Origin: JAOUEA01 sp040882605
GTDB lineage: Bacteria; Actinomycetota; UBA4738; HRBIN12
Direction of reading: 5' to 3'
Assembly: GCA_040882605.1 (NCBI GenBank)
Contig: JBBEAY010000047.1
Location: 42,432-106,431, forward strand
Length of the DNA stretch: 64,000 nt
Shown here: positions 51,391 through 60,863 of the stretch, in pieces
Layout of the letters: every line of letters begins with the position of its first letter
How positions within the stretch are numbered: the first letter of the stretch is position 1
The notes under the pieces: generated by a model
Told to the model about the DNA's origin: nothing
Seen by the model: only the letters and a program-made list of their open reading frames with translations
The model's database searches: none
Program-made: the position numbers and the translations under genes

Positions 51391-54267
51391 TCATGCCTGC
51401 GGCGCCAGCGCTTCGACGGCATCGAGGGGTAGCTGTGGGCGCTCGAGCACCTCGGCGAGGAAGCGCCCGGTGTGCGACGCCGGCTCGGCGGCCACGGCCT
51501 CGGGTGTGCCGGTCGCAACGATCTTGCCGCCCTTGTCGCCCCCTTCGGGCCCGAGGTCGATCAGCCAGTCGGCCGTCTTGATCACGTCGAGGTTGTGCTC
51601 GATCACGAGCACCGTGTTGCCGGTCGACACGAGACGCTGCAACACGGCGAGGAGCTTGCGCACGTCCTCGAAGTGCAGGCCGGTCGTGGGCTCATCGAGC
51701 ACGTAGAGCGTGTTGCCGGTGGCTCGCTTGTGCAGCTCGGAGCTGAGCTTGATGCGCTGGGCCTCGCCGCCAGAGAGCGTCGGCGCCGGCTGGCCCAGCT
51801 TCACGTAGCCCAGCCCCACGTCGCTGAGCGTCTGCATGTGCCGCTTGATCGGCGGGATGGGTTGGAAGAACTCGAGCGCCTCGTCGACGCTCATCTCGAG
51901 CACGTCGGAGATCGAGCGCCCCTTGTACTTCACCTCGAGCGTCTCGCGGTTGTATCGCCTTCCCTTGCACACCTCGCACGTCACGTAGACGTCGGGCAAA
52001 AAGTGCATCTCGATCTTGATCTGTCCGTCGCCCGCGCAGTTCTCGCACCGGCCGCCTCGCACGTTGAACGAGAATCGCCCCGGCTGGTAGCCGCGGAGCT
52101 TCGCCTCGGGCACTTGTGCGAAGAGCTTGCGCACGTGGTCGAAGACTCCCGTGTACGTCGCCGGGTTGGAGCGCGGCGTGCGACCGATCGGCGACTGGTC
52201 GATGTCGACGATCTTGTCGACCTGCTCCCAGCCCACGAGCCTCTTGTGCCTGCCGGGCTGCAGGCGTGACCGGTAGACCTTCTGCATGAGGATGCGCAAC
52301 AGCACGTCCTGCACGAGCGTCGACTTGCCCGAGCCGCTCACTCCCGTCACGCAGACGAACAGCCCGAGCGGCACATCGACCGTGACGTTCTGCAGGTTGT
52401 GCTCGCGCGCGCCCTCGAGCCGAAGGCGGCGCGACCCCGGCTTGCGTCGCACCTCGGGTGTGGGGATCTGCCGGCGCCCCGACAGGAACGCGCCCGTGAT
52501 CGACGCATCGCACTCGAGCAGACCCTTGAGGTCGCCCGTGTAGACGATCTCGCCGCCGTGCTCGCCGGCGAGCGGCCCGATGTCGACGATGTGATCGGCC
52601 TCGAGGATCGTGGCCTCATCGTGTTCGACCACGATGAGCGTGTTGCCCAGATCGCGCAGCCGCACCAATGTGTCGATCAACCGCTTATTGTCGCGTTGGT
52701 GCAGCCCTATCGACGGCTCGTCAAGGATGTAGAGCACGCCGACGAGCCCCGACCCGATCTGGGTGGCCAGCCGGATGCGTTGCGCCTCGCCTCCGGCCAA
52801 CGTGCCTGCCGGCCTCGCGAGCGACAGGTAGTCGAGCCCCACGTCGACGAGGAACCGCAACCGCTCACGGATCTCCTTCAATAGGCGTTCGGCGATCATG
52901 AGCTCTCGCTCGCTCAGATCGATCGCGTTGACGAACATCATCGTGTCGCGGATCGAGCGGTCGGTGAGCTCGGCGATGTTCAGCCCGGCGACAGTGACGG
53001 CGAGCGTCTCGGGACGCAGCCTCGCGCCCTTGCACGCCCGGCACGGGATCTCGCGCATGAACTCCTCGAGCTTGTCGCGCTGGGACTCGGAGTCGGTCTC
53101 GCGGTGCCGGCGCTCGACGTTGGTGACGACCCCTTCGTAGGTGGTCCAGTACGACCTCTGGCGGCCGTAACGATTCTTGTAGCGCACGTGTATCTGCTCG
53201 TCGCTTCCGTACATCAGCACGTCTCGCTGCTTCTTGGGAAGCCGGCGGAAGGGAGTGCCGAGGTCGATGTCGTGCGTTTCGGCGACCGACTCGATCACGC
53301 GGTTCCAGTACTCGAGCGTGGCGCTCGCCCATGGGGCAAGCGCGCCGTCACTCACCGACAGGTCGGTGTCGGGCACGACGAGCTCGGGGTCGACCTCGAG
53401 CCGCGTGCCGAGGCCGTCGCAAGTCGGGCACGCCCCATACGGAGAGTTGAACGAGAAGTTCCGCGGAGCCATCTCGTCGAATGAGAGCCCGCAATGGGTG
53501 CATGCGAGCGATTGCGAGAAGTTCTGCACCTCCTCGGCCCCGTCGTGGGTCTCCACCGCGATCGACGCGATGCCCTCGGCGAGCTCGAGCGCGGTCTCGA
53601 TCGAGTCGGCGACGCGCCGGCGGATGCCGGACCTGGCAACGAGCCTATCGACGACGACCTCGATCGTGTGCTTGTAGGTCTTCGCGAGCCGGATCGGCTC
53701 GGAGAGCTCACGCACCTCGCCGTCGATGCGGGCCCGTGGGAAGCCCTTGCGGGCGAGATCGTCGAGGAGCTTGCCGTATTCCCCTTTGCGACCCCTCACG
53801 ACCGGGGCCAGTACCTGGAAGCGGGTTCCCTCGGGCAGCTCGAGCACCTGATCGACGATCTGATCGGGGGTCTGTCGCCCGATGGGGCGCCCGCAGTTGT
53901 AACAGTGCGGGTGGCCGACCCTCGCGTAGAGCACGCGGAGGTAGTCGTAGACCTCGGTGATCGTGCCGACGGTCGATCGCGGGTTACGAGACGTGGACTT
54001 CTGATCGATCGAGATCGCTGGCGAAAGCCCCTCGATGAAGTCGACGTCGGGCTTCTCCATCTGCCCGAGGAACTGGCGGGCGTAAGACGACAGCGACTCC
54101 ACATAGCGGCGCTGGCCCTCGGCGTAGATCGTGTCGAATGCGAGCGAGGACTTGCCGGAACCGGACAGCCCGGTGAACACGATCAACCGGTCACGGGGGA
54201 GCTCGAGCGTGACGTTCTTGAGGTTGTGCTCACGGGCGCCGTGGATGACGAGACTGTCGGTGCCCAT
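51391..54267 (-). CDS. uvrA: Excinuclease ABC subunit A
   Basis: A 958-residue damage-recognition ATPase. Walker A motifs are GLSGSGKSSLAFD and GVSGSGKSTLVQD. Signatures are LAGGEAQRIRLA and LSGGEAQRIKLS. Zinc modules are CTHCGLSF with CPTCDG and CENCAGDGQ with CEVCKG. The open frame runs to 54390, but ATG 54267 (MGTDSLVIHGAREHNLKN) is the standard UvrA start. No LexA-type box is seen in the 95 bases up to the divergent peptidase gene. Confidence 0.96.
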   Translation of the reverse strand: MGTDSLVIHGAREHNLKNVTLELPRDRLIVFTGLSGSGKSSLAFDTIYAEGQRRYVESLSSYARQFLGQMEKPDVDFIEGLSPAISIDQKSTSRNPRSTVGTITEVYDYLRVLYARVGHPHCYNCGRPIGRQTPDQIVDQVLELPEGTRFQVLAPVVRGRKGEYGKLLDDLARKGFPRARIDGEVRELSEPIRLAKTYKHTIEVVVDRLVARSGIRRRVADSIETALELAEGIASIAVETHDGAEEVQNFSQSLACTHCGLSFDEMAPRNFSFNSPYGACPTCDGLGTRLEVDPELVVPDTDLSVSDGALAPWASATLEYWNRVIESVAETHDIDLGTPFRRLPKKQRDVLMYGSDEQIHVRYKNRYGRQRSYWTTYEGVVTNVERRHRETDSESQRDKLEEFMREIPCRACKGARLRPETLAVTVAGLNIAELTDRSIRDTMMFVNAIDLSERELMIAERLLKEIRERLRFLVDVGLDYLSLARPAGTLAGGEAQRIRLATQIGSGLVGVLYILDEPSIGLHQRDNKRLIDTLVRLRDLGNTLIVVEHDEATILEADHIVDIGPLAGEHGGEIVYTGDLKGLLECDASITGAFLSGRRQIPTPEVRRKPGSRRLRLEGAREHNLQNVTVDVPLGLFVCVTGVSGSGKSTLVQDVLLRILMQKVYRSRLQPGRHKRLVGWEQVDKIVDIDQSPIGRTPRSNPATYTGVFDHVRKLFAQVPEAKLRGYQPGRFSFNVRGGRCENCAGDGQIKIEMHFLPDVYVTCEVCKGRRYNRETLEVKYKGRSISDVLEMSVDEALEFFQPIPPIKRHMQTLSDVGLGYVKLGQPAPTLSGGEAQRIKLSSELHKRATGNTLYVLDEPTTGLHFEDVRKLLAVLQRLVSTGNTVLVIEHNLDVIKTADWLIDLGPEGGDKGGKIVATGTPEAVAAEPASHTGRFLAEVLERPQLPLDAVEALAPQA

Positions 54268-54362
54268 ACGTCGGTTCAGTGTAGTGGCGGTCGCCGACAC
54301 GCCCGGTGGAAGGGCCGGGAGCGACCGCGACGCATCAGGGTGCGCGCCTCTATCCTCGCCCG

Positions 54363-56387
54363 ATGGAACGCGATCTGCGCGAGACGCCACTGTTCACCGA
54401 AGTCGAGAGCTTCTTCCGGTCGGTGCTCGAGCCCGGGTTCGGGTCCGCCAGGCCCGCAGGCGACCCTGCGCCCTCACCCGACGGACGATGGATCGCCTTC
54501 CGGGGCGAACGCCTCGACCGACTCGAGGGCCATGCGCTCGGCCGCATCTGCCTGGTCGGCGCCGACGGCTTGGGCCTGCGACAGGTCACCCACGGGCCGA
54601 ACGACGACTCCGAGGCTCGCTGGTCCCCCGACGGCGCACGGCTGAGCTTCCGGTCGGATCGCGAGACCAAGGGCAGGCACCAGGTCTACGTGCTCGACAC
54701 CACGATGCCCGCAGAAGCCCGGAGGCTCACGTCGCTCCCCGGAGTGGTCGAGTGGCACCGGTGGTCGGCCGACGGGGCTCGCATGATCGTAGGCCTTGCC
54801 GGCACGTCGGCCGAGCAAGCCGACGCCCTCGGCTCGGGCACGCTCGGAGGCGAGCAGGACGTGCCGTCATGGGTGCCCGAGGTCGAGTCGTCCGACGACG
54901 CCGAGGCGGAGCGGCGCTCGCTCTGGCTGGTGGAGGTCGAGACCGGCGAAGCGCGTCGGATCTCGTCGGATTCGCGCAACGTGTGGGAAGCCGACTGGTG
55001 CGGTGAGGGCCACGCCGTCGCAGTCACGTCCGACGGCGCCGGCGAGGACGCATGGTACGGAGCCGGCGTCTCGCTGGTCGATCTGGCGACCGGTGTAGAG
55101 CGTCCGCTCGCGACGAGCGAGGTACAGCTCGGATGGGTGGCCGGCTCTCCCGCCGGCGACCGTGTCGCGGTGATCGAGGCGATCTGCAGCGACCGGGTCG
55201 TCGTCTGCGGCGATCTGCGTGTGATCGACGTGGATTCCGTTTCGGTGACGCCGGTCGGCCTCGGCGATGTCGACGCCTCCCGCGCATCGTGGCTCGACGA
55301 CGACCGTCTATTGGTGTTCGGCAGGCGGAGGCTGGTCTCGCTCGTCCTCGAGGTCTCACTCGGCGACGGCTCGATACAGGAGCTGTGGACCACCGACGGC
55401 TCGGTCGGTGAGCTCTACCACCCGTCGGGCTCGGCCTTTGCCGGCGGCGTCGCGGTCGTGACCTCGTCGCACGCTCGGCCGCCCTCGATCGTCGCGGTGA
55501 GCGCCGGCGGCGTCGAGCGAGAGGTGGTCGCCCCGCGGCACTCGGGCCACGACGTAGTGCTCGGTGCGCTCGCCCGCCGCGAGGTCATGCGATGGACGAG
55601 CCCTGACGGGCTCGAGATCGAGGGGCTGCTGTCGGTTCCCCACGGTGACGGACCGTTCCCGCTCGTGCTCGACGTGCATGGGGGCCCGATCGGCAACGTC
55701 GACGACAGGTTCCCCGGCACGCTCGACGCCCTGCTGCTCTCGCGCGGCTTCGCGATCCTCGAGCCGAACCCACGGGGCTCGACCGGACACGGTCAGGACT
55801 TCGCGCGCCGGGTCGTCGGCGACATGGGCGGCCTCGACGTCGACGATGTGCTCGCAGGCGTCGATGCGGCCGTGGCGGCGGGCGTCGCGGACCCCGATCG
55901 ACTCCTGCTCACCGGAGGCAGCTACGGCGGGTTCATGGCAGCGTGGATCCCGACGCGCGATCAGCGCTTCAAGGCGTCGGTCGCGATCTCGCCCGTGACC
56001 GACTGGTGGTCAGAGCGTTACGACAGCAGCCTGGGCGCGTGGGTGGGCGACTTCCTCGGCGGAGAGCCGCTCGACGTGCCCGATGAGTACTCCGGGCGGA
56101 GTCCCGTGTTGCAGGCCGAGAAGGTCACCACACCGGTGCTACTGACGTCGGGGCGTCACGACAGAGCGACACCGGTAGGCCAGGCCGTCGAGTTCTACCG
56201 GGCGCTGCGGGAACGCGGCGTGCCGAGCGAAGTCGTCGTGTACCCGCAGGAAGGGCACGGCGTCGGAGAGTTCCCGGCGATCCTCGATCTCGCGACGCGC
56301 ATGGTCGCCTGGTTCGAGCGGTTCCTGCCGCCGGCGAGCGACGGCTCGAGCGGCGGCCAAAGCGACGCCTCGAGCGACGAACGGTAG
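54363..56387 (+). CDS. S9 family prolyl-oligopeptidase-like serine peptidase
   Basis: A 674-residue cytosolic peptidase. The N-terminal seven-bladed beta-propeller contains the TolB-like repeats SPDGRWIAFRGE, SPDGARLSFRSD and VEWHRWSADG. The C-terminal alpha/beta hydrolase domain has the nucleophile in GGSYGGFMAAW, the acid in SGRHDRATPVGQ and the base in PQEGHGVGEF. The fold suits short peptides or acylated amino acids. The ATG at 54363 follows a 95-base gap from uvrA and is preceded by no strong ribosome site. It is followed 11 bases later by a small gene. Confidence 0.92.
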   Translation: MERDLRETPLFTEVESFFRSVLEPGFGSARPAGDPAPSPDGRWIAFRGERLDRLEGHALGRICLVGADGLGLRQVTHGPNDDSEARWSPDGARLSFRSDRETKGRHQVYVLDTTMPAEARRLTSLPGVVEWHRWSADGARMIVGLAGTSAEQADALGSGTLGGEQDVPSWVPEVESSDDAEAERRSLWLVEVETGEARRISSDSRNVWEADWCGEGHAVAVTSDGAGEDAWYGAGVSLVDLATGVERPLATSEVQLGWVAGSPAGDRVAVIEAICSDRVVVCGDLRVIDVDSVSVTPVGLGDVDASRASWLDDDRLLVFGRRRLVSLVLEVSLGDGSIQELWTTDGSVGELYHPSGSAFAGGVAVVTSSHARPPSIVAVSAGGVEREVVAPRHSGHDVVLGALARREVMRWTSPDGLEIEGLLSVPHGDGPFPLVLDVHGGPIGNVDDRFPGTLDALLLSRGFAILEPNPRGSTGHGQDFARRVVGDMGGLDVDDVLAGVDAAVAAGVADPDRLLLTGGSYGGFMAAWIPTRDQRFKASVAISPVTDWWSERYDSSLGAWVGDFLGGEPLDVPDEYSGRSPVLQAEKVTTPVLLTSGRHDRATPVGQAVEFYRALRERGVPSEVVVYPQEGHGVGEFPAILDLATRMVAWFERFLPPASDGSSGGQSDASSDER

Positions 56388-56398
56388 GCTGGCGCGCC

Positions 56399-56686
56399 AT
56401 GACGACCCGCGTAGAGCTCGAGGCGCTGCCGACCAAGGAACTGCACGACCGCGCGATCGCGGCAGCCAAGCACTCGCTCGACGTCGGCTTCGTGTGGGAC
56501 CTGCTCAAGGCCCTGCCCGTCGCCGAGGAAGTCGCCGGCGACGACCAGCGCAGCAAGACCGACATCTTCCGTCCGCTCGCGCTACTGAACGACTTACTGT
56601 ACGACTCGGACTCGGGCGAGGTGGGCGAGGCCCTGCGGCCGATGTACGTCGAGTACCTGCTCGAGAAGGAAGCGGACGACGCCTGA
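56399..56686 (+). CDS. Small acidic helical protein, unknown
   Basis: A 95-residue protein, mostly helical and acidic (LHDRAIAAAKHSLDVGFVWD, LLNDLLYDSDSGEVGEAL). I do not recognise the family and see no motif. It starts 11 bases after the peptidase stop on the same strand, which supports a real, co-transcribed gene. The aminotransferase-like frame follows within 34 bases. Confidence 0.6.
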   Translation: MTTRVELEALPTKELHDRAIAAAKHSLDVGFVWDLLKALPVAEEVAGDDQRSKTDIFRPLALLNDLLYDSDSGEVGEALRPMYVEYLLEKEADDA

Positions 56687-56720
56687 GCGCGAGCTCGTCT
56701 CATACCGGGAAGAGTTCCCG

Positions 56721-57842
56721 GTGCTCGACCGCAAGACGTACCTGATCAGCGCGTCGCTCGGACCGATCTCGGGCCGGTCCCGCGGCCTGCTCGACGGCTA
56801 CCTCGACGCGTGGGCGAGCAAAGGCGCTCCCGATCAAGTGTGGTTCGAGGACATCTTCCCGGCGATGGCGCGGTTGAAATCGTCGTTCTCGGTGCTGGCC
56901 GGGTGCGACGCCGACGAGGTGGCGATCACCACGAACATCTCGATCGCGCTCTCGACGATCGCATCGGCGATCGACCTGTCGGGCGAGCGGAACCGCGTCG
57001 TGCTGAGCGAGCTGGACTTCCCCACCGATGGTCACGTGTGGCTCGGGTGGGCGGCCAAGACCGGCGCCGAGATCGTGTGGCTGCGCTCCCCCGATGGGCT
57101 GACGATCCCGCTCGAGGCGTACGACGACGCGATCGACGAGCGCACCGCCGTGGTCATGGTGAACCGCGTGCTCTATCGGTCGAGCGCGATCGTGGACGCC
57201 AAGGCCGTGTGCGTGATGGCGCGCGGGCGCGGGGCGCTGTCGTTCGTCGACGACTACCACGGACTCGGCATCGTGCCCCTCGACCTTCACGACCTCGGCT
57301 GCGACTTCTACACGGCCGGCACTTTGAAATGGATGTGTGGCGGACCGGGCATGGTGTTCCTCTACGCTCGACGTTCGCTGCTGCCATCGTTGGAACCCGC
57401 GGTGACCGGTTGGTTCGCGACCGAGGAGCCGTTCTCGTTCGACAACCAACGCCTCGTCTACCACCCGACCGCGCGACGGCTGGAGCACGGCACGCCGCCG
57501 GCGCCCGTGTTCTTCCTCGCGCAGGGAGGCATCGACATCATTTCGGAGGTGGGGGTTGCGCGGGTCCGCGCGCGACAAAGGTTGCTGACCGACCACGTCA
57601 TCGCGCGGAGCGATGAGGCCGGGTTACAGGTGCGCACGCCGCGAGACGCTCCGATGCGAGGGGGTGTGGTGAACGTGCAGGTGGGCGAAGGTGCCGGCGC
57701 GATCTGCCACGAGCTGCTGGCGCGCGACGTCTGTACCGACTTCCGAGGCGACGGCCTTCGCATCAGCCCGCACTTCTTCAACACGGAAGCCGACATCGAC
57801 CGCTGCTTCGAGGAGCTCCGTGCGGTGCTGGCGTCGCGGTGA
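56721..57842 (+). CDS. Class-V aminotransferase/kynureninase-like PLP enzyme, start uncertain
   Basis: A PLP-dependent enzyme of at least 373 residues. The Schiff-base Lys is in TAGTLKWMCGGPG, preceded by the PLP-binding Asp in SFVDDYHGLG. The start GTG at 56721 gives MLDRKTYLISASLGPISG. The codons just before it read SYREEFP and match the usual class-V N-terminus, but no start codon is in frame between the stop at 56586 and 56721. Relatives include kynureninase and SufS-like lyases. The Cys next to the Lys (KWMCGGPG) is not the desulfurase Cys loop, so a desulfurase role is unlikely. No kynurenine-pathway gene is present. Confidence 0.83.
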   Translation: MLDRKTYLISASLGPISGRSRGLLDGYLDAWASKGAPDQVWFEDIFPAMARLKSSFSVLAGCDADEVAITTNISIALSTIASAIDLSGERNRVVLSELDFPTDGHVWLGWAAKTGAEIVWLRSPDGLTIPLEAYDDAIDERTAVVMVNRVLYRSSAIVDAKAVCVMARGRGALSFVDDYHGLGIVPLDLHDLGCDFYTAGTLKWMCGGPGMVFLYARRSLLPSLEPAVTGWFATEEPFSFDNQRLVYHPTARRLEHGTPPAPVFFLAQGGIDIISEVGVARVRARQRLLTDHVIARSDEAGLQVRTPRDAPMRGGVVNVQVGEGAGAICHELLARDVCTDFRGDGLRISPHFFNTEADIDRCFEELRAVLASR

Positions 57843-57865
57843 GGCGCTCCACCCCTTCCGCTTCG

Positions 57866-57929
57866 GTGACTTGGCAGGAACCTCCCTCTTTTCTCGCAGG
57901 ACAGACTACGGAGGTCCATGCCAAGTCAC
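57866..57929. repeat. Large imperfect inverted repeat between convergent genes
   Basis: Perfect 11-base arms GTGACTTGGCA (57866-57876) and TGCCAAGTCAC (57919-57929) enclose a second, inner stem ACCTCC/GGAGGT and a loop of about 24 bases that contains a short T-run (CTCTTTTCTC). It lies 24 bases after the aminotransferase stop and 87 bases from the end of the convergent amidohydrolase gene. It could be a two-way terminator or the relic of a small palindromic mobile element. Confidence 0.8.
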
Positions 57930-58015
57930 GGCGAGAACAGTGCGGGAGGGACGCCGCCATCGCGGCTCCACTGGCACGCGTCACCGATCTCGACCCCCGG
58001 GTAGTCCAGGACGGA

Positions 58016-59044
58016 CTAGGTCACTGCTCGGCCGGCTTTGACTACTAACCGGATGTCGTCGAGCGACGCGACGTCTCCGAGGGGACTCTCCCCCACGACC
58101 AGCAGGTCGGCCGGGGCGCCGACTTCGATCGGGGCTCGCACGAACGCTTCGAGCACCTGCTCGGTCGTGAGGCCGGCTTGACGGAGCCACTGCAGCTCGG
58201 TGACGTGCACGCCCGACGGGATCGGTCCGTTGCCGAGGTCGGTGCCATAGACGATGTCGCCACCCGCACGATGGAAGCGCGCGATGTTGTCGAGAGCGCA
58301 TCGGAGCTCCGGAGTGTCGCGACCGAAGCCGTGGATGTCGAGCGTCGATACCCATCGCATGCGAGCGGCCGCGGCGGCGAGCGACGAGTCGTCGAGGCGT
58401 TCGCTCCACGGCGTGTGGGCAAGCTCTCGCACGCCCGCGCCCAAGGCGCGCTCGACCTGTCCCCGGCCTTGGGCGTGAGCGGTCACGGGCAGGTCGTGCT
58501 CGAGCGCGGCGTCACAGATCGCGCTGAGCACGGCATCGCTCGGCGTCGGTCCGGCCTCGGCGTTGAGCGAGACCTTGATCGCAGCCGCTCCCCTCGCAGC
58601 GAGGTCGGCCACCGCAGACGCCGCAGACGCCGCATCGGCGACCACGAGTCCGGTGCCCTCGGGCGCCCACGCTTCCCTGGTGGGATAGCCACCAGGAGCG
58701 GTGAGCATCGGACCTGCGACTCGGATCAGCGGCCCGTTGAACCCGGGCAACTCCGACGCGTCGGCCAGCGCGAAGATACGGTCGGCCGGCCAGGCCAGGT
58801 CGCGCACCGCCGTGACCCCCCTACGGACGATCGCGACCGGGTCGCCCAGCTCGACGTGCACGTGTCGATCGGCCCCGGCCGGCATGAGGAACCCGTCGGC
58901 CTCGATCAGCTCGTCTGTCTCCGGCACCGGCTGAACGCGCCCGACCTCGACGATGACGCCGGCCTCACACGCGACCTGCACATCGGCCACCGCGCGGCCG
59001 CGCCCGAGCCACGCGAGCGGTGCCCGGATGACGAGGCGTTTCAC
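58016..59044 (-). CDS. Amidohydrolase superfamily protein
   Basis: A metal-dependent hydrolase of 342 residues. The HxH site is GADRHVHVELGD, the Lys (possible carbamylated bridge) is in AAIKVSLNAEAG, further His ligands are in VTAHAQGRGQ and ELAHTPWS, and the catalytic Asp is in VYGTDLGNGP. The set is complete for a subtype I-like or prolidase/imidazolonepropionase-like enzyme. GTG at 59044 starts the conserved region; the frame is open further upstream. Substrate unknown. It diverges from the GMC oxidoreductase gene, with 133 bases between the starts. Confidence 0.86.
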   Translation of the reverse strand: MKRLVIRAPLAWLGRGRAVADVQVACEAGVIVEVGRVQPVPETDELIEADGFLMPAGADRHVHVELGDPVAIVRRGVTAVRDLAWPADRIFALADASELPGFNGPLIRVAGPMLTAPGGYPTREAWAPEGTGLVVADAASAASAVADLAARGAAAIKVSLNAEAGPTPSDAVLSAICDAALEHDLPVTAHAQGRGQVERALGAGVRELAHTPWSERLDDSSLAAAAARMRWVSTLDIHGFGRDTPELRCALDNIARFHRAGGDIVYGTDLGNGPIPSGVHVTELQWLRQAGLTTEQVLEAFVRAPIEVGAPADLLVVGESPLGDVASLDDIRLVVKAGRAVT

Positions 59045-59177
59045 GTGGCGAACCCTAACCCCAGCGCTGCCCCACGGCCGGAGCGGGCCGTTGCGTATGA
59101 GGCAACCGCGCCGATGCGGTGCACGGCGAGGTGGTGCATGCTCGCGCCGTATCGTCCACGCGAAGAGGGGGCACACC

Positions 59178-60836
59178 ATGGGCGGGCAGTACGACTTCGT
59201 GATCGTCGGCGGCGGGTCTGCCGGGAGCGCGCTCGCGAACCGGCTGTCGTCTGACCCTTCGAACCGCGTGCTCGTGCTCGAGGCCGGGCGGCCCGACTAC
59301 ATCTGGGACGTCTTCATCCACATGCCGGCGGCACTCGCCTTCCCGATCGGCAGTCGGTTCTACGACTGGAAGTACGAGAGCGAGCCCGAGCCGCACATGA
59401 ACGGCCGTCGCGTCTACCACGCGCGCGGCAAGGTGCTCGGCGGCTCGAGCAGCATCAACGGCATGATCTTCCAGCGCGGGAACCCTCTCGACTACGAGCG
59501 CTGGGCTTCGGACCCGGGCATGGAGACGTGGGACTTCGCACACTGCCTTCCCTACTTCAAGCGCATGGAGCGTTGCCTCGCGGCCGATCGTACCGATGAG
59601 CTCCGCGGCCACGCGGGCCCGCTCGTGTTGGAGCGTGGACCAGCAACGAGCCCGCTGTTCGGCGCGTTCTTCGAGGCCGTGCAGCAGGCGGGCTATCAGC
59701 TCACCGACGACGTGAACGGCTACCGGCAGGAGGGCTTCGCACCGTTCGACAGGAATATCCACAACGGACGGCGGCTCTCGGCGGCTCGTGCGTACCTGCA
59801 CCCCGTGACGTCGAGGCCGAACCTCACCGTCGAGACTCGCGCGTTCGTGACGAAGGTGCTGTTCGACGGCACGAGGGCGATCGGGGTCGAGTACACGCAG
59901 GGCCGCAACGGTTCGCCCAAACGAGCGATGGCCGGGGACGTGGTGCTCTGTGGGGGAGCGATCAACACGCCGCAGCTCCTGCAGCTCTCCGGGGTCGGCA
60001 ACGCCGGCGACCTGCAGGCGGTGGGTGTCGAGGTCGTGCACGACCTGCCTGGCGTGGGCGAGCACCTGCAGGACCACCTCGAGGTCTACGTGCAGTATGC
60101 ATGCACGCAGCCGGTGTCGATCGCACCGGGCATGAAGATGTGGCGCCGGCCATTCATCGGCGCGCAGTGGCTTTTCCTACGGTCTGGGCTCGGAGCCACG
60201 AACCACTTCGAGGCCGGCGGCTTCGCGCGCAGCAACGACGACGTCGACTACCCGAACCTGATGTTCCATTTCCTGCCGATCGCGATCCGCTACGACGGCT
60301 CGTCGCCTGCCGGCGATCATGGCTACCAGGTGCACATCGGTCCGATGTACTCCGACGCCCGAGGGTCGATCAAGCTCAAGAGTTCAGACCCTCGCGAGCA
60401 CCCGGCGCTGCGGTTCAACTACCTCTCGACCGATCAGGACCGGCGGGAATGGGTCGAGGCGATCAGGGTGGCGCGCGGCATCTTGACCCAACCGGCGTTC
60501 GGCCCCTTCAACGGCGGCGAGACCTCACCGGGGCCGAGCGTCGAGACCGACGAGGAGATCCTCGGGTGGGTGGCGAAGGACGCCGAGACGGCCCTGCACC
60601 CCTCGTGCACGGCGCGCATGGGCGTTGACGACATGTCGGTGACCGATCCGCTCACCATGAAGGTGCACGGACTGGATGGTTTGCGCGTGGTCGACGCGTC
60701 GGTGATGCCCTACGTCACGAACGGCAACATCTACGCGCCCGTGATGATGACCGCCGAGAAGGCCGCCGACCTGATCCTGGGCAACACGCCGCTTGAGCCC
60801 GAGAACGTCGAGTACTACCGGCATCGCGCGGGCTGA
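59178..60836 (+). CDS. GMC-family oxidoreductase, choline-dehydrogenase (BetA)-like
   Basis: A 552-residue FAD enzyme that oxidises an alcohol. The FAD dinucleotide fold begins DFVIVGGGSAGSALANRL, the GMC signatures are ARGKVLGGSSSINGMIFQRG and GGAINTPQLLQLSGVG, and the catalytic His is in ALHPSCTARMG, with the second His replaced by Asn in YVTNGNIYAPVMM. This layout is that of BetA-like choline dehydrogenases, but the family also covers other alcohols. The ATG is preceded by GAAGAGGGGG. No betB aldehyde dehydrogenase is near. If it makes glycine betaine, it would supply a substrate for the Rieske/DmdA-like set 31 kb away, an inference only. Confidence 0.85.
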   Translation: MGGQYDFVIVGGGSAGSALANRLSSDPSNRVLVLEAGRPDYIWDVFIHMPAALAFPIGSRFYDWKYESEPEPHMNGRRVYHARGKVLGGSSSINGMIFQRGNPLDYERWASDPGMETWDFAHCLPYFKRMERCLAADRTDELRGHAGPLVLERGPATSPLFGAFFEAVQQAGYQLTDDVNGYRQEGFAPFDRNIHNGRRLSAARAYLHPVTSRPNLTVETRAFVTKVLFDGTRAIGVEYTQGRNGSPKRAMAGDVVLCGGAINTPQLLQLSGVGNAGDLQAVGVEVVHDLPGVGEHLQDHLEVYVQYACTQPVSIAPGMKMWRRPFIGAQWLFLRSGLGATNHFEAGGFARSNDDVDYPNLMFHFLPIAIRYDGSSPAGDHGYQVHIGPMYSDARGSIKLKSSDPREHPALRFNYLSTDQDRREWVEAIRVARGILTQPAFGPFNGGETSPGPSVETDEEILGWVAKDAETALHPSCTARMGVDDMSVTDPLTMKVHGLDGLRVVDASVMPYVTNGNIYAPVMMTAEKAADLILGNTPLEPENVEYYRHRAG

Positions 60837-60863
60837 GGGAGTGGCGCCCAGGCGGGCGTGGCA

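Noticed and set aside
54268..54362. Possible LexA or PafBC-type site between uvrA and the S9 peptidase
   Set aside because: A TGTCGGTG string is present, but it is inside uvrA codons and not followed by a fitting -10; no CGAAC-N4-GTTCG was found.
57839..58048. Small plus-strand frame after the aminotransferase
   Set aside because: No ribosome site and no motif; it runs through the palindromic element and into the end of the convergent amidohydrolase gene.
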